Part shown: in pieces, positions 1-12,430 of the stretch
How positions within the stretch are numbered: position 1 is the first letter of the stretch
How the letters are laid out: every line of letters begins with the position of its first letter
Source: Candidula unifasciata
Taxonomy: Eukaryota > Mollusca > Gastropoda > Stylommatophora > Geomitridae
Length of the DNA: 64,000 bases
Assembly: GCA_905116865.2 (NCBI GenBank)
Contig: CAJHNH020003168.1
Coordinates: forward strand, 315,001 to 379,000
Direction: 5' to 3'
Notes under the pieces: model-generated
The model's input: only the letters and a program-made list of their open reading frames with translations
Told to the model about the DNA's origin: nothing
The model's database searches: none
Made by a program: the position numbers and the translations under genes

Positions 1-194
1 GTGCTAAGAGATAGGAGGAGATAAAGACAGAACTAGGAACAATGCAGTGTGTGTAATCACTAAATGTGTGACAGGGGCTCAAAAAAGTTGATAATTTCAG
101 TGGAAACGATTAAAAAAAAAATAATTTTTCACGTGTTGCTTGGTACTGAATGAGTTCGTGAAAAAGTAGAAGTTAATGATGAAAGGCCCAATAG

Positions 195-520
195 TTTTCT
201 GTGCCTTGTGGTATTTCTGTGTTATGCCCATAGTATTTCTGTGTTATGTCCATGGTATTTCTGTGTTATATCCATGGTATTTGTGTTATGTCAATGGTAT
301 TTCAGTGTTATGTCCATGGTATTTCAGTATTATGTCCATGTTATTTCAGTGCTTTGTTTATGGTACTTCAGTGTTATGTCCATGGTATTTCAGTGTTATT
401 TCCATGGTTTTTTTCCCCCAGTGTTATGTCCATGGTATTTAAGTGTTATGTCCTGTGGTATGTCAGTGTTATGTCCATGGTATTTTAGTGTTATGTTCAT
501 AGTATTTCACAGTTATGGGA
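195..520. repeat. 22-bp minisatellite, about 14 units
   Basis: Unit approximately tgttatgtccatggtatttc plus ag, with scattered substitutions and one T/C-rich insertion near 405-420. The overlapping open frames here are by-products of the repeat. Confidence 0.9.
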
Positions 521-859
521 TGGCAGGAAAATGTAGCTGATGGTTTCTAAAGGTGTCATTAGTTGACAGCAACATCGAACTTTAGGTCTCTGTTCATTAG
601 GTGGCGCTAGGTGCTGCAACACAGAAAACAAAACGGCGACTGTACTTATGAAGTGTATACCCCCAAAGAACGTGCTATTGTGGTATTTGGGGGGTGGGGG
701 GAAAGGGCTGCCTGCAAAGACATTCATAATGAAATACTTCCTGTTTATGCTGACGAATGTTTATCCCGTAAAGCGGTGCATAGCTAAGTGAAAAAAAAAA
801 CACACTTAGGGGGAGACAAGGGCAGGTAATTTAACAATCTTGACAGTTGCATCTGTTAG

Positions 860-1195
860 GGGTTGTAAGTGTGCCTGCATGTGTGGTGTGTGTGTGTGTG
901 TGTGTGTGGGTGGGTTACAGCTGTTGGGAAGTGTGTGGTAAACTTAACAATAATCTTACAGTTGTAGCTGCGTGAGTGTGTATACAGTTGTGGTGGTGGT
1001 GGTGTGCGAGAGAGAGTGTGTGCTTGTGTGTGTGTGTTTTGTGTGTGTGATAACCGAACTAAGAAATCAGACAATTTCAACTGCGTATGTGTGTGTGTAT
1101 GTGTGCATGCATGCAGTAATGTGCATTTTGTGTGTGCATGTCAGTGTGTGTGTATATGCATGTGTTTATGCATGTGTGCATACATGTGCTAGTCA
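860..1195. repeat. (TG)n-rich tract
   Basis: Imperfect TG/GTGCATG runs at 878-910, 968-1050 and 1087-1190. Low complexity; no gene. Confidence 0.85.
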
Positions 1196-2157
1196 TACCA
1201 ACATCATAAACAAAAACTGCTATGTGGATGGTGTAACATTAAAACATAACCTAACAAAGACAAATCATGTAACATTTTAAAGTATCTGGTGACTGACACA
1301 GATAAAGTTTGATTTTGCAATGGATAACTTTCCCTGCACACAGATATCTCCATAAGTGCTCGATCTTCTCTCATGATCAATCATGCAGAGGGATGGAATC
1401 TGAACTTAGCAAACAAAAAGCAAATTTAATTAAAAAAAAGGAAATTATCATACGCTGTGGGGAACATTAATATGGAAGCCAACCACAGAAATTCAAAACA
1501 CTGCATGGCTGTGAACCAGCAAAATCTCATCTGATCATTTCGGTTATTAGATTAAAAACAATTATACAAAATATAATAAACACTCAGCTTGCCATGTTTA
1601 AAAATCTGGCTAACTATTGTTATTAATACTGTTCCTTACCTGGCTTCAGGGTGCTACAAGCTGGGTACTCAAGTATCCTAAGGCTGCCCCCACAAAAAAT
1701 GTGGAGTGCAGTTGAGTGGGGTGGGGCCTCAGTGCCCGACCCCCCCTCTCCACCACCCAACTACCAACTCACACATAAGTTTTCTTCTGAGTACTGTATT
1801 GACACATTCCATATTATATCAAATATACTACTATAGTGTGTGCCATTCAGAAGATAATTTTTGATTACACACTTAAACAAGGCACATGCTCCTTCAGCCC
1901 TGATCCTAGAAATGTTTATCTGTCTTTTATCTGTACTGGCACCCCTGCCTGGCTTGTCACCGAGCTTCCATTAATACTTTACAAGAGAAATCTGATGGTG
2001 GACGTCCACACCCCCACAGGACTGCAGATTTTACCTGGTTAGTGCAGCCATTACCGGTGACCTAATTATAACTTCTTCGGAGGTTGAACCGGGTGTCTGG
2101 GATCTGCCTTATTGGTTGGTCTGCCATCCTGGCTGCGATTTAAAAATCTCAGTCACC

Positions 2158-2460
2158 GTGTGGGTTCCGAGACTCCATTGTAGGGAAAACAAGAATAGAC
2201 AACTGCCTCCCCAGCAAGCATGCCGTAAGAGTTGACTAAGTGGGTGTTTCCTTCTAAGAGAGTCCATCTGTCTGACAGGCAATGAACCAACAGTCTGCAC
2301 ACAAATAAGTAAGACCTGTAAAATGGATGAGCATGCAACACTCAAGTTCTGGAACAAGTCTAAAGTCCAGGGGCGAATGAACAGCCAGAACTTTGTGCCG
2401 GAGTTTACAGCTGGTGAAAGCGAAGAAGAAGGAGAAGAAGAAGAAAAAGAAGAAAAGTCT
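2158..2460 (+). repeat. Dispersed repeat family R1, copy
   Basis: Shares with 4590-5030, 6590-6840, 14440-14610, 21196-21470, 24905-25040 (minus) and 43660-44200 an ordered set of motifs: GTGTGGGTTCCG, AACAAGAATAGAC, GAGGCAAGGAACCAGCAGTC, CTGTAAAACAGATG, CACTCAGGTTCTGGAACA and GTCCAGAAGTGGA. It ends in a GAA/A-rich tail. About 270-300 bp with an A/GAA-rich tail suggests a SINE-like element of unknown origin; I see no tRNA head. Confidence 0.7.
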
Positions 2461-4018
2461 TAGGATGGAATAGAAAATGTTTGGGTAGCAGCTCAGAGGG
2501 GACAAACTGATCGATCAATTGATCTGATCATAGGTGCGAGACAAGGACATGCAGTGTGACAAAGAGATAGAGACTTTCAATGCTTCAGGTAGGAGAGTAA
2601 TGAGAGCACTATACCTAGCACATCTGCTTATTGGGCCAGAGGGCAGTTGTTCAAATCTCCTATATCAGAGGAATTTGTTTTCCCTCTATAATTTGGACTA
2701 CCAGGTCCACCCGGTCTAAAATGAAAACAAGGAGATTTATTGGAAAGTAAAGGTGGCTAGTGATATACTGATTACATTATCTGTCAAGTATTGATTTGTC
2801 TCAAAATACTAAAGTTAGCAAAGTCTCATAACATATCCATTATCCATTTTACCCATGTACAACATCAAGGATTGCAGCCATTACAAAATAATGCACAAAA
2901 ATCAACATTTAGTAGATTTGATTATAAAAGCTCCATCCACTATTTGATTAGCATCAAAACCATGAAGAAGCTCTAAGCTTGTAACAATAACAAAAAACAT
3001 AACATACAGTTTTCCGTGTCCAAAGTGTTCTGAGATCTTCATACTTTGTCATTTATATATATAGAACATACAGTTGGATTTTTGTTTCGGCTTTAAAAAG
3101 TGTGTTTTTCATTTAGTAATCATGTTTTTCTGTCTGTAATTTCACTACAATTTGAATAAAATCAATTAATTTCACAGAGCACAAGGAGTTTCTAACATTA
3201 ACCGCCAGCAGTATTGTTATTCCATGTATGTTTCCAAGGAATTACTTACTCTGCCCTGCTTTTCTGACATGTATTTCCCCAAGAAAATTTGTGCATGTAT
3301 TTTTCAGAAACAAAATATTTATAGCTGTACTCAGTGCAAAATAGTTGCCTATTTTTGTGTGTTAAAAAAAAAAAAAATAAGGAAAAAGAAAGACAGAAAG
3401 CATCAAAAAGAAACTCAGCAAAGCTGAGCATTGAAAAAAATTCATTTTAAGTAAAAAGTTTTAATGTTATAATGAGTGGAAATGCATACAATTAAAAAAA
3501 AACAACTTTATAGACTTTATACACATTATGGGAGCTGCGATAGCACAGTGGCTAGACACTTGACTGTTGGTCCGAAAGTCTCAAGCTCAACTTTGCATGG
3601 TGGCAGGATCTTTATTACTGACCTATAAATGCCAGGCTAACCCAAATAGGTATCAGAAAATGTCATGGAAAGCAAAAGCAGTTGGAAAAATTCTGACCCC
3701 AGCACCAACTGAGTGCCGCTGCTAGTTCTTAATCTTTCCCCCCCCCCCCCATGAAAGGTGTCTTTTACATTTTTTAACTCTTTCAGTTGCAAGAAATGCC
3801 TTATGTGTAATTGTCTCTTTCCTCCGATTTCAGCCAAAGCATATGTGCTTCTCTACATTAAAAATTTAGTAAGCTCATACGAAAGAAATCTGGCAATCCC
3901 AGTTTGATACAACCATTGTGTATATTGCCACTTTGGAAACAATGAATTCCTACTTTTTTCTTCCCAGTTATTTATTCCCTTTGGCATCTCCCAAGAAACA
4001 TTCTCGTACTGAAAGACC

Positions 4019-4126
4019 TGGCCCGCAGAGATATAGTAAGTGGCCCGCGGATCAGCTGCCAGTTGTATTGTATTATTGATCTTTCTATGCTGGGACTATG
4101 GCCCGTGACAGTCCCCATTTTCAACA
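4019..4126 (-). repeat. Dispersed repeat R2, copy
   Basis: About 100 bp shared with 35315-35410 (+) and 62366-62475 (+). Common motifs are AATGGGGATCGTCAC, GCATAGAAAGATCA (with variants), CAACTGGCA and GCCACTTGC. I do not recognise a class. Confidence 0.6.
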
Positions 4127-4483
4127 TTTTGGCCCCTGACTCAACTCAGTCAAATGCGTTGATGTACGCCATGAATAGCCAGAAAGAAAAAAGGCGCAGG
4201 TGATTATTATCACATGACATATGAACTTTATGACAAAATTAGCCAAAATTATACACTGAAAACAATGTATATTCACTACAAATAGATACACACAAACGAA
4301 TATGATCAAAATAATGTCATAATTATTAAGACAACATCAAGTCTATGGTATAAATTACTAGACAATAGTGAATATATCATATCCAACAATTTGTCAAAAG
4401 AACAGCGAAACTATTTACAGTTAACGAGGTCAGCTGCCTGTAGTAGTTATCCATATTGGTCCTGGTTTTTTTTCTTACATAAA

Positions 4484-4786
4484 AACAATAATATCTGTCA
4501 TCAAACAGGAAACATCCTTTGTGTTTAGTTAGGCTTAACGCTTTCTGCAGGAAACAACACATCGTACGTTTAATAGATAGTCCAGAGTATCCCTGTGTGG
4601 GTTCTGGGGGTCCTATTATAGGGGAAAACAAAACAAAAAACACAATAATATCTGTCATCAAACAGGAAACATCCTTTGTGTTTAGTTAGGCTTAATGCTT
4701 TCTGCAGGAAACACATTGTACATTTATTAGATAGTCCAGAGTCTCCCTGTGTGGGTTCCGGGGGTCCTATTATAGGGGAAACAAGA
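4484..4786 (+). repeat. Tandem duplication of R1 5' end and flank
   Basis: About 145 bases starting near AATATCTGTCATCAAACAGG are present at 4484-4627 and again at 4641-4786, offset 157. They carry the first 40 bases of an R1 element and its left flank, with few differences, so the duplication is recent and postdates R1 insertion. Confidence 0.85.
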
Positions 4787-5030
4787 ATAGACCTACTACC
4801 TACCCAAAAGCATGTCATAAGTCATCTAACTGGGAGCTTCTTTCGAAGTTGGAGTGCATCTGCCTGAAAGGCAAGGAACCAGCAGTCTGCATACAAATGA
4901 GTCTGATCTGTAAAACAGATGCATAAACAACACTCAGGTTCTGGAACAGGACTGCAGTCCAAAAGTGGATGGACAACCAGAAAAAAAATCCAAATTCTTA
5001 AAAACCTGTGCAACTGTATTGGTGACAACA
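4590..5030 (+). repeat. R1 repeat copy (5' end duplicated)
   Basis: Full-length R1 from 4747 (GTGTGGGTTCCGGGGG) to the GTGGATGGACAACCAG segment near 4965-4980, with A-rich sequence after it. The additional truncated start at 4596 comes from the duplication described separately. Confidence 0.75.
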
Positions 5031-6589
5031 ATATTTTCAAAAAAAAAAATAAGGTAGGCGATTAACTATTTAAACACAGCAATTGCAGTGTTGACTTTGA
5101 CTTGCGTATATCAATATCTTATTTCCAATACAGAGATTTAAAAAAAAAAATATTTTCACTAAAACCTTGACTACTTACCATACAATAAGGTACACAAGGG
5201 TAACCCTCCCTTACTACTGTTTATTAAATTTCAGAATCAGTAAATGAAACAAAACTAACAATTTGAACTGAAGTCTAACTGGGTCACACACAAAACTTAC
5301 AAGTGATTCCCAAATGTATGCAGGATGTTTTAAAATGTCAAAATTAGCAAATTTAAAGTGAAATAACGATTACAGCTCATGTTCACAGGCACACTTTGAA
5401 AATTTACCATTTCAGATGAGGAGACCTTTCTGTCTTTCTAGACCACTGGTCTAGAGCCATGGGAATTACAGTCCATGGTTAGGACGAGTGAGACAAGCAA
5501 GACTGCTGACTTTAAGACAAGTCTTTAACAGTAAGGGTATGGGATTTCAGGGCCAATATCCCCACACATATTTTATTTTTTCTTGAATACTCAGCTTTTA
5601 TCATATATACAATTATTTTCACCCTTATAGAATTCCCCTTTTATGAAACAACATCCGTGGCCCTGTTTCTAGGAATCCATTATGATACCTGTATTATTTA
5701 TGTTCGGCTTGCATGTATATTTATACTGTACTAGAGGCTGACCCCCAAGATTTACTATACATCTGTAATACACTGCAGAAGATGCCCAGTTCATTTTAAG
5801 TATTCCGGCCCAGAAAGTGACTGACTTCCCTTGCCATTCATGTCTTGTCGGGTCACAGGACCACTCCTCCGTTGCAGGGGTGTCATGTTTTCCTTACTGT
5901 CAACGCTTTAACCGTTTCCTCTTTTCTTGTCTTCTCATCGCTAGCATACGTGATTATTTTCATGTTTTGCTACCTGGGCAATGGTTTGGGAGTATGGAAA
6001 CATTGATATTTTTCTATTCCTATATTCATTGTAAGTGCTTTCTTTCTCTCAAGAAGGGGTGGGGGTGGGGGGGGGGGGGGGAACCAATGCCAACTAAAAA
6101 CGAACGTAGAAATACAAAAACATGTTTTTATACTCAAAAAATCGTCATGCATGTGGCGCTTCCCCCTGCAGTACTTCTCACTTATACACAGGCGCCTGTG
6201 GCGCCTGCAATGGAGCCACGACAACACAACCTCTAACAAACATTATATACACAGAGTAAACGCCAAACCAAGCCATATCATAACACCCCTGCAATTTAGG
6301 AGAAGTCCTGCGACCTGACGAAGCATGAATGGCAAGGGAAGTCATTCACTTTTTGGGGCAAAAAACGTAAAATAAAACAGTTGCCCTTAGGGACTCTACC
6401 CTTCTCTGTCGGCAAGGTGTGTCCAACATATCTTTGCCTACATAGTACAACAACTGATAGATGAAAACGCTGGGCTGTATAATACAATAGTGTACACTGA
6501 TGGTTCTGTTGATTGGTGTGTAAGATCTGGCTGGAGTTTTCAGCTAGAATAAAGGAAAAGATAATTTCAGAACAAATTGATTGTTTTCT

Positions 6590-6840
6590 TGCTGCCCACT
6601 GCCTTCCCAACAAGTATGTCGTAAGAGTCAACTCACTGGGGGTTTCCTTTGAAGTCAGAGTGCATCTGCCTGAGAGTCAAGGAACCAACAGTCTGCATAC
6701 AAATAAGTCATGAAATCTGTAAAATGGATGTCCACGCAACACTCAGGTTCTGGAACAAGTCTAAAGTCCAGAGGTGGGTGAACAACCAAAACTTTTTACT
6801 AGAGTTTACAGCCTGCAAACCTGAAAAAGAAGAAGAATAA
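6590..6840 (+). repeat. R1 repeat copy, 5'-truncated
   Basis: Contains CATCTGCCTGAGAGTCAAGG, ACCAACAGTCTGCATAC, CACTCAGGTTCTGGAACA and a GAAGAAGAATAAAA tail. Confidence 0.75.
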
Positions 6841-6854
6841 AATGGTGCTTTCTT

Positions 6855-7400
6855 TTAATCTACAACTCCAAGCAAGAGGATGGAGGTGGAGGCAATCACT
6901 GCATCTCTGAGGTGGATAGCAAAAAATAAAGTTACCAGAGGAATTATTGTGTGTGATTTTCAATCAGTACTGAGGAATGTTAAAAATGGACTAATGTGGC
7001 ATGAGTGGATACCAACACTGCAGAGAATCACGTGGATATACTGTCTAGTAAATGCAGGAGTGTGAGGGAATGAAAGCATAGATTGTCTGGCTACAAAAGC
7101 GATAGCTACTGGAACACTCCTACTGGACAGGGGAGAGATTGTGAAAACTAAATATGAAATGTTGATAGAAGACTTGAGGTTAGATGAAATAACATGTGTA
7201 AGAATGTGTGAACAAAGAATTTGTGGATCCAACAAGGAAGGACCTATGAGAGGAAGATAACAACGTGTGTATAATCAGTGTGCTACGGGAACAGTTAGCA
7301 GTTACACATTAAGATATTTGCTGCAGGACATACAGCATCTATGGATATGCCCGGTGTGCAATGATTTTGATTCTGAAATCAGTATGTCTTTGAAGACTAA
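6855..7400 (+). pseudogene. LINE fragment, RNase H-like end
   Basis: Frames read EVEAITASLRWI, RGIIVCDFQSVL, WIPTLQ and ITWIYCLVNAGV, a stop, then GNESIDCLATKAI, LWICPVCND. This is the order of a non-LTR retrotransposon RNase H domain (xDSQSxL, WIPGHxGxxGNExAD) and a terminal Cys motif. Stops interrupt it. Related copies: 34430-34780, 52690-53160, 53380-53870 and 60360-60560. Confidence 0.7.
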
Positions 7401-8439
7401 ACAGTTTGAAAAATTGTATAACCCCCCCCCCCCCTCTTCCCCACACACCAATATCTCAGTATTCGTTAACTTCTTTTGCCACCTAACGCCAAATATTCCT
7501 TGAACACATATGATAAATATAATTCACAATGCATGACGTCGATTCTGATAACATAATAAATTAAAACAATGTTTTGCTGTTGAGAATTTAAATAATGAGA
7601 ACACAAAATAATTAATTTTCATTCAACAAAGCTAGACTCTGGCATGTGATTGACAGTTATTATTCTTTCCAAGTTATTTACCACACAGTGGAAAGGCAAT
7701 TACTAAAATGGCAGATGCTGTGGTAATTAAAATGGACAAGCCAGTGTTGTGTAAACAGAAGGATCATGTGGTTACATTTAAAACCATGTGGTTTATCTAA
7801 GCTTCTGTTGGAATCATAAATCAATTCCGTTGATGAGATGAACAGTGTGAAGTCTGCTTATGTCACAAAAACTGGAAAGATTTACAGAAAGATAGACAGA
7901 GAAAGACAAAGAGAGTAAATTCTTAACTGTGTTTTCCAAAAGTGAAAGATTTGGACATCTACAAGATATGAAGAACCATGACACCTGCATCAGTCGGCAT
8001 GGCACTTGATGACAGTGAATGTTGTTGTAAATAAACTATTTTGCAAAAGATCTGCAGTTATTCTGTTAGCTAAGAAAAGACAATGTCGGTCTGTACAGCT
8101 ATAAAGAAATACAAAGTAACTTTTCTAGAATAGTCTTTTTTGTCTTCAGCATCTGACACAAAAAATGAAAAAAGAAAAAACATTTAGTTGCCCTTATCAG
8201 CTCTAGCATTTGTTGACTGTTCTGTGGTTACTCTAGGCAATTTTATTGCGAGTAGTTTGCCACTGCTTTTCAACAGTTGATGCTCATACCGTTTTCAGTA
8301 TCAATGCAAAGTAGTCTGTTGCCAAACTACCTGCAATGGAATCATACCTGTTATCTCTGAATAATGAACGCATTCATAATTCCTCCAACAAATTTGAAAC
8401 AAATTTCATTCATTTCAAATTTAAGTTCTTCTTATAGTC

Positions 8440-9465
8440 CAAAACATGTGGCATTGGTAGTTATGTCTTTTCATAAAAGCTCTCTCGTGTACTTTTAAAC
8501 ATTTCTGACACAGATGATCTATGGCATAATGTAAAACTGTTCAGCATCTTCTTCTTGTTCCCCTTTTCTTCTTGTTCCCCTCTTCTACTTGTTCCCCTCT
8601 TCTTCTTGTTCCCCTCCAACTTTGCCACCATCACGATGTAATTCAGTTTTCTCACTCTCATGATGTGTGTGTCCACAAATTAGAATGTCTCCTTCAGATG
8701 TGAGTAATCAATAATAAATTCCTTCAAGACATCTTTAACATGACCATGGTGTTCTCATCATTCACCTAGAAAACAACATCTCCACTGCTTCCATTTAATT
8801 TTTCATGAATCTGCTGATTGCTCATGACTGCCTTCCTTATATCAAGATTGGATATATAGCTCTCAACTCTTTCAGTCCTAAGCAATGCTTGATGTGTAAG
8901 TGAATCTACCTCTTGATTCTCCTTTGTGGCATAATGTGCTCTTTTTTTTTTGGTAAGAACACACTAAAGAAATCTGGCTTTCATGAATGGCCACTACCAC
9001 TGTGCATTTTGCCAATTTGAAAATAATGTGCATGTGATTTTTCATCATGGTTACTTCTTCACTGTGGAATCTCCTGCGTAACCTTCTGGTACCGAATGAA
9101 ATAAGAACTCATTTTTTTTTTTTTTTACATCAGTTGACAAACATAGATTGGAAGCATATTCTTTAACTTGTGAAATGCTGCCTCTGCCTCAAATTAAAAG
9201 TTTATAAGCTCTGCTTTTGTCCTCCCATCTTTTTAACTTCACTCACTAGCTCCCATCTCTATGTGCTTTTTTGGGGTCTTTTTTTTAAATTTTTATTTCT
9301 ATGCCTCTGTGGGCTCCAGTGCAAAGGCATTCTAGTTAGATTGTTCTCAGGTTTTCCCAGCGTTTGTGACCTATCCAACAACAGCCTCACTTTCCTGTCT
9401 CCACTGGAACTTATCTGGTGCTCTAAAAATTCTGCTTTAGTAATTCTACTCACAACTTTGTGAGA
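8440..9465 (-). pseudogene. Degenerate LINE 3' portion, minus strand
   Basis: The plus-strand text (CACAGATGATCTATGGCATA, TGTAAAACTGTTCAGCATCT, CTCATCAC-like) is the reverse complement of the RT C-terminal region also seen at 61570-62320 and 37950-38060. It contains an 18-bp CTTCTTGTTCCCC tandem at 8545-8612. The part from 9230 continues into the family of 10646-10990. No intact frame. Confidence 0.6.
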
Positions 9466-10004
9466 TTTTGTGTCAGTTTATTATCTTGACCAGGGCAACC
9501 CAGGGTACGTTGGGATGACAACATCCAACAATCCCTGACTGACAGAAGACTGGAATGGAACAAGGCCAAAAAGAACACTGCTGACAGAGAAGTCTGGCGA
9601 TCTCTCTGGCAAACCTCTACATCCCAGAGTAGAAGAGGATAAAACAAGTTATTATCTTGACTCAAGTTTGGTACAAACAGCATCAACAGAATTTAAAATA
9701 TGCTTGACTGAACTGTGTGTTTTATTTAATGCTGTTGTTACTTCAATACTGTTCTTATCCCAAATGTTGTGTACATTACAGTAACAATCTTCTAGTCTTG
9801 GGAAGTGTAACCATAACCCTAGAAGCCGGTTTTGGTCTGTTACTAGTTTTTGATGACACATCTTTGGGCAGTGCCCAATATGCCTGTCTGTTAATTTTAT
9901 TTTTGGTGGTCATTGTGATGCCACAATAAACTTATGATGATGTCACTTTGGCCTCTGTGGATGTGTCAACACCATCTCCCCCAATTTTCTTCGTCAAAGG
10001 GAAA

Positions 10005-10200
10005 TCAGTTATTTTTTCGCTCTGCTGTATTTAGTAATTAAGGTTCTAGACGAATTTACGTCCAGTAGTTTGTGATTGCTTTCTGGGCGGTCGGCTTTCT
10101 TGATACCACTGTCGAAACCAACACAAGGCGCATGGCCCGCAGCTGGGATCGAACCCGGCATTACGAAGCGTTCGCATCGACTTAGCCACAGAGCCAACTA
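10005..10200 (-). mobile_element. tRNA-derived SINE, family B
   Basis: The minus strand begins GTTGGCTCTGTGGCTAAGTC and has a B-box, GGGTTCGATCCC, typical of a tRNA-like Pol III promoter, followed by an unrelated tail (GACCGCCCAGAAAGCAATC). Related copies are at 61325-61480 (GCCGGGTTCGATCACAG and CAGAAAGCAATGGCAAACTA) and a decayed one at 29465-29640. Confidence 0.75.
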
Positions 10201-10271
10201 TTTAGTAAATGCTTTCCTTTATATATTTTGGAAAGAAAAAAAGGACTGAATATGACAGATCCATCATTTCA

Positions 10272-10540
10272 GTGAGGGAGTCGCCGTGGTGTGGCAGCAG
10301 GACACTCGCCTGTAGATTGGAAGATCATGGCTTCGGGTCCTCATGGAGCCGGACTTTAAAAAAAAAAAGACTTTGGCTCCCGGGTCGACCTAACCTTGAC
10401 TGAGTAACAGGTCCGGGAAGTAAAGGCGGCCGGCGTGATGCTGACCACATCAGCCACCAAGTGTCGATTGGTCTTTAAAATATAGGTCTAGCTCTATAGG
10501 CTATTACGCCTAAAGGTGTGGAAAAGGTCCTTTACTTTAT
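10272..10540 (+). mobile_element. tRNA-derived SINE, family A
   Basis: The head GGAGTCGCCGTGGTGTGGCA with GGACACTCGCCTG and a TTCGGGTCCTC B-box-like segment is tRNA-related. The body has AGTAAAGGCGGCCGGCGTGA, ACCACATCAGCCACCAAGTG and TATAGGTCTAGC. The tail is AAAGGTGTGGAAAAGGTCC. About 265 bp. This is the most frequent SINE in the window, with at least nine copies on both strands. Confidence 0.85.
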
Positions 10541-10645
10541 ATCACTTTAGTGACCTAGCCATCAGATGACACAACAGCTAGCTGGCTTGCCTGCCTGTTT
10601 GGTGGTCATAGGTTTCAACCCTGTTAACATTTATAAAAACTATCT

Positions 10646-10990
10646 TCTTCTTCTGCCTTTATATCCCCCAATGGAGCATAGGCCCTTAACCAGCTCATGC
10701 CAAGTCGTTCTATCCTTCGCCATTACATGGAGCTCTCCCCATCTTTCTAACTTCATTCTCCAGCTCTCTTCTCCATGTGTTTTTTGGCCTTCCTTTATTC
10801 CTATGCCCCTGTGGGTTCCGATGCAAAGACATTCTAGTTATGCTGTGTTCCTGTTTTCTCAGTGTGTGTCCTATCCGACGCCAGCGTCTTTTCCTCACCT
10901 CTTGGTCCACTGGAGCCTGTTTAGTTCTCTCCCAAAGTTCTACATTAGTTATTCTATCATACCATTTTATTCCCTCTATTCTGCGCAGGC
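10646..10990 (-). pseudogene. LINE 3' fragment, minus strand
   Basis: The minus strand reads WRRIGHTLRKQEHSITRMSL and HRNKGRPKNTWRRELENEV, the RxWxGHxxR...GRP.xTWR signature at the C terminus of many non-LTR retrotransposon ORF2 proteins. Same family and orientation as 9230-9465 and 11224-12430. Confidence 0.75.
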
Positions 10991-11223
10991 ACCAGTTAAT
11001 AAAAACTAACTAGCTAGTTTATTAGGGCAGAGTTTAACCGAATTACAACAATGTGTTTCTTTGTAACAAAATTTTGAAAGGGTAATTTCTAAATATTTTT
11101 ATGTGATGAAAGGTTTAACTGACTCAACCGTGGTAATCATTGGATACACTTGATTATTATTATAATTATTAGTACAGAGGAACTTGGAAGAATAAGTCAA
11201 AAATTGTATATCATTTATTCTTT

Positions 11224-12430
11224 TTCTTCTTCTGCTTTCTATTCCCCAATGGGACATAGGTCCTCAACCAACTCATGCTAAGTCATTCTATCGTTTGCTA
11301 CTGCATGCAGCTCTCCCTTTGTCCTCCCCATCTTCTTAACTTCACTATCTAGCTTTTAAAAAAAATTATTTCTATGCCTGTTTTTTACTATACAGTGAAT
11401 ATATAATGATATCTTTACTTGATATGCCCGGAATTGTGGTTGGTGGGCACAATATAAACAATTTAAATTATGCTGATGATACAGTCTTGATAGCAACAAG
11501 TCAGAAAGAACTAAAGGAAATGATAGACATTGTGGTGGTACAAAGTAGAAGAATGGGCCTCAGTTTGAATAATGGAAAGACAGAAGTAATGGTGGTATCA
11601 AAGAAAAGAATTATTCCTAAATGTGTAATAAAATTCAATGGTGTTATTTTGGGACATGTACAGAAACTTAAGTATCTGGGCACATGGATAACATCAGATG
11701 GAAGATGCATAACTGAGATAAGAAACAGAATAGGACAGCAAAAACTGCATTTTATAAAATGAAGAACATCTTATGGAATTTATCTCTGTCATTGTAGTTA
11801 GAAAAATAATTCTTGCTTGCTACATACATCCAGTTTTGACATATGGCTGTGAGTGCTGGACAATCGGTAGGCAGGCCAATTTATTGAGGTCTCAGAGATG
11901 TGGTTTCACAGAAGAAAGCTTAAAATACCTTGGACTGCCAAAAAGAGCAACCAAGAGGTTTTCAAAGAGGCGGGAGCCCAAAGACAACTTATCACAGACA
12001 TGAGAAGGAGACAGTCATCATTTTTCGGCCATGTTATGAGAAGAGGGAAAATAGAACATGTTGTGACCACTGGAAAGTTCTGTAGAAGAAGGGATAGAGG
12101 AAGACAACGAGAGAAAATTCTTGACAGTCTTGTTGCATGGCATGGAGGTGTATCGGCACACAAACTGATACATGCTGCAAAAGATCGCGGATTGTGGAGA
12201 GGTATGATTGCCCAGGCCAGTCGGTAAGGCACATGATGATGATGATGCATCTGTGGGCTCCAGTAAAAAGATATTCTAGTTATATTGTTCTCAGGTTTTC
12301 TCAACGTTTGTGTCCTATCCAAAGCCAGCTTCATTTCTTCTTCCACTGGAAATTGTTTAGTTTTCTCCTAAAACTCTACATTAGTGATTCTATCATACAA
12401 TTTAACTATCATGAATTGATTAATCGATAA
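11224..12430 (-). pseudogene. LINE 3' fragment split by another LINE
   Basis: Same family as 10646-10990. Left half 11224-11384 (TCTTCTTCTGCTTTCTATTC... TTTCTATGCCT); right half from 12247 (ATCTGTGGGCTCCAGT, GATATTCTAGTTATATTG). In the uninterrupted copy at 9290-9345 the two halves are continuous (TTTCTATGCCTCTGTGGGCT). The intervening 11385-12246 is a plus-strand LINE. Confidence 0.8.
11385..12246 (+). mobile_element. 5'-truncated LINE with RT YADD motif and (ATG)n tail
   Basis: Frame 11406-11762 reads NLNYADDTVLIATSQKEL, GLSLNNGKTEVMVVSKK and LKYLGTWITSDG. YADD is the reverse-transcriptase catalytic box and the rest is the typical RT palm/thumb of RTE/CR1-like elements. After frameshifts, ILACYIHPVLTYGCECWT and FFGHVMRRGKIEHVVTTGK, then LVAWHGG, LWRGMI. 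It ends in GATGATGATGATG. Inactive: at least two frameshifts. Confidence 0.85.

Noticed and set aside
10005..10540. tRNA genes suggested by A/B-box sequences
   Set aside because: No complete cloverleaf or acceptor-stem pairing; bodies continue into SINE-specific sequence repeated elsewhere.
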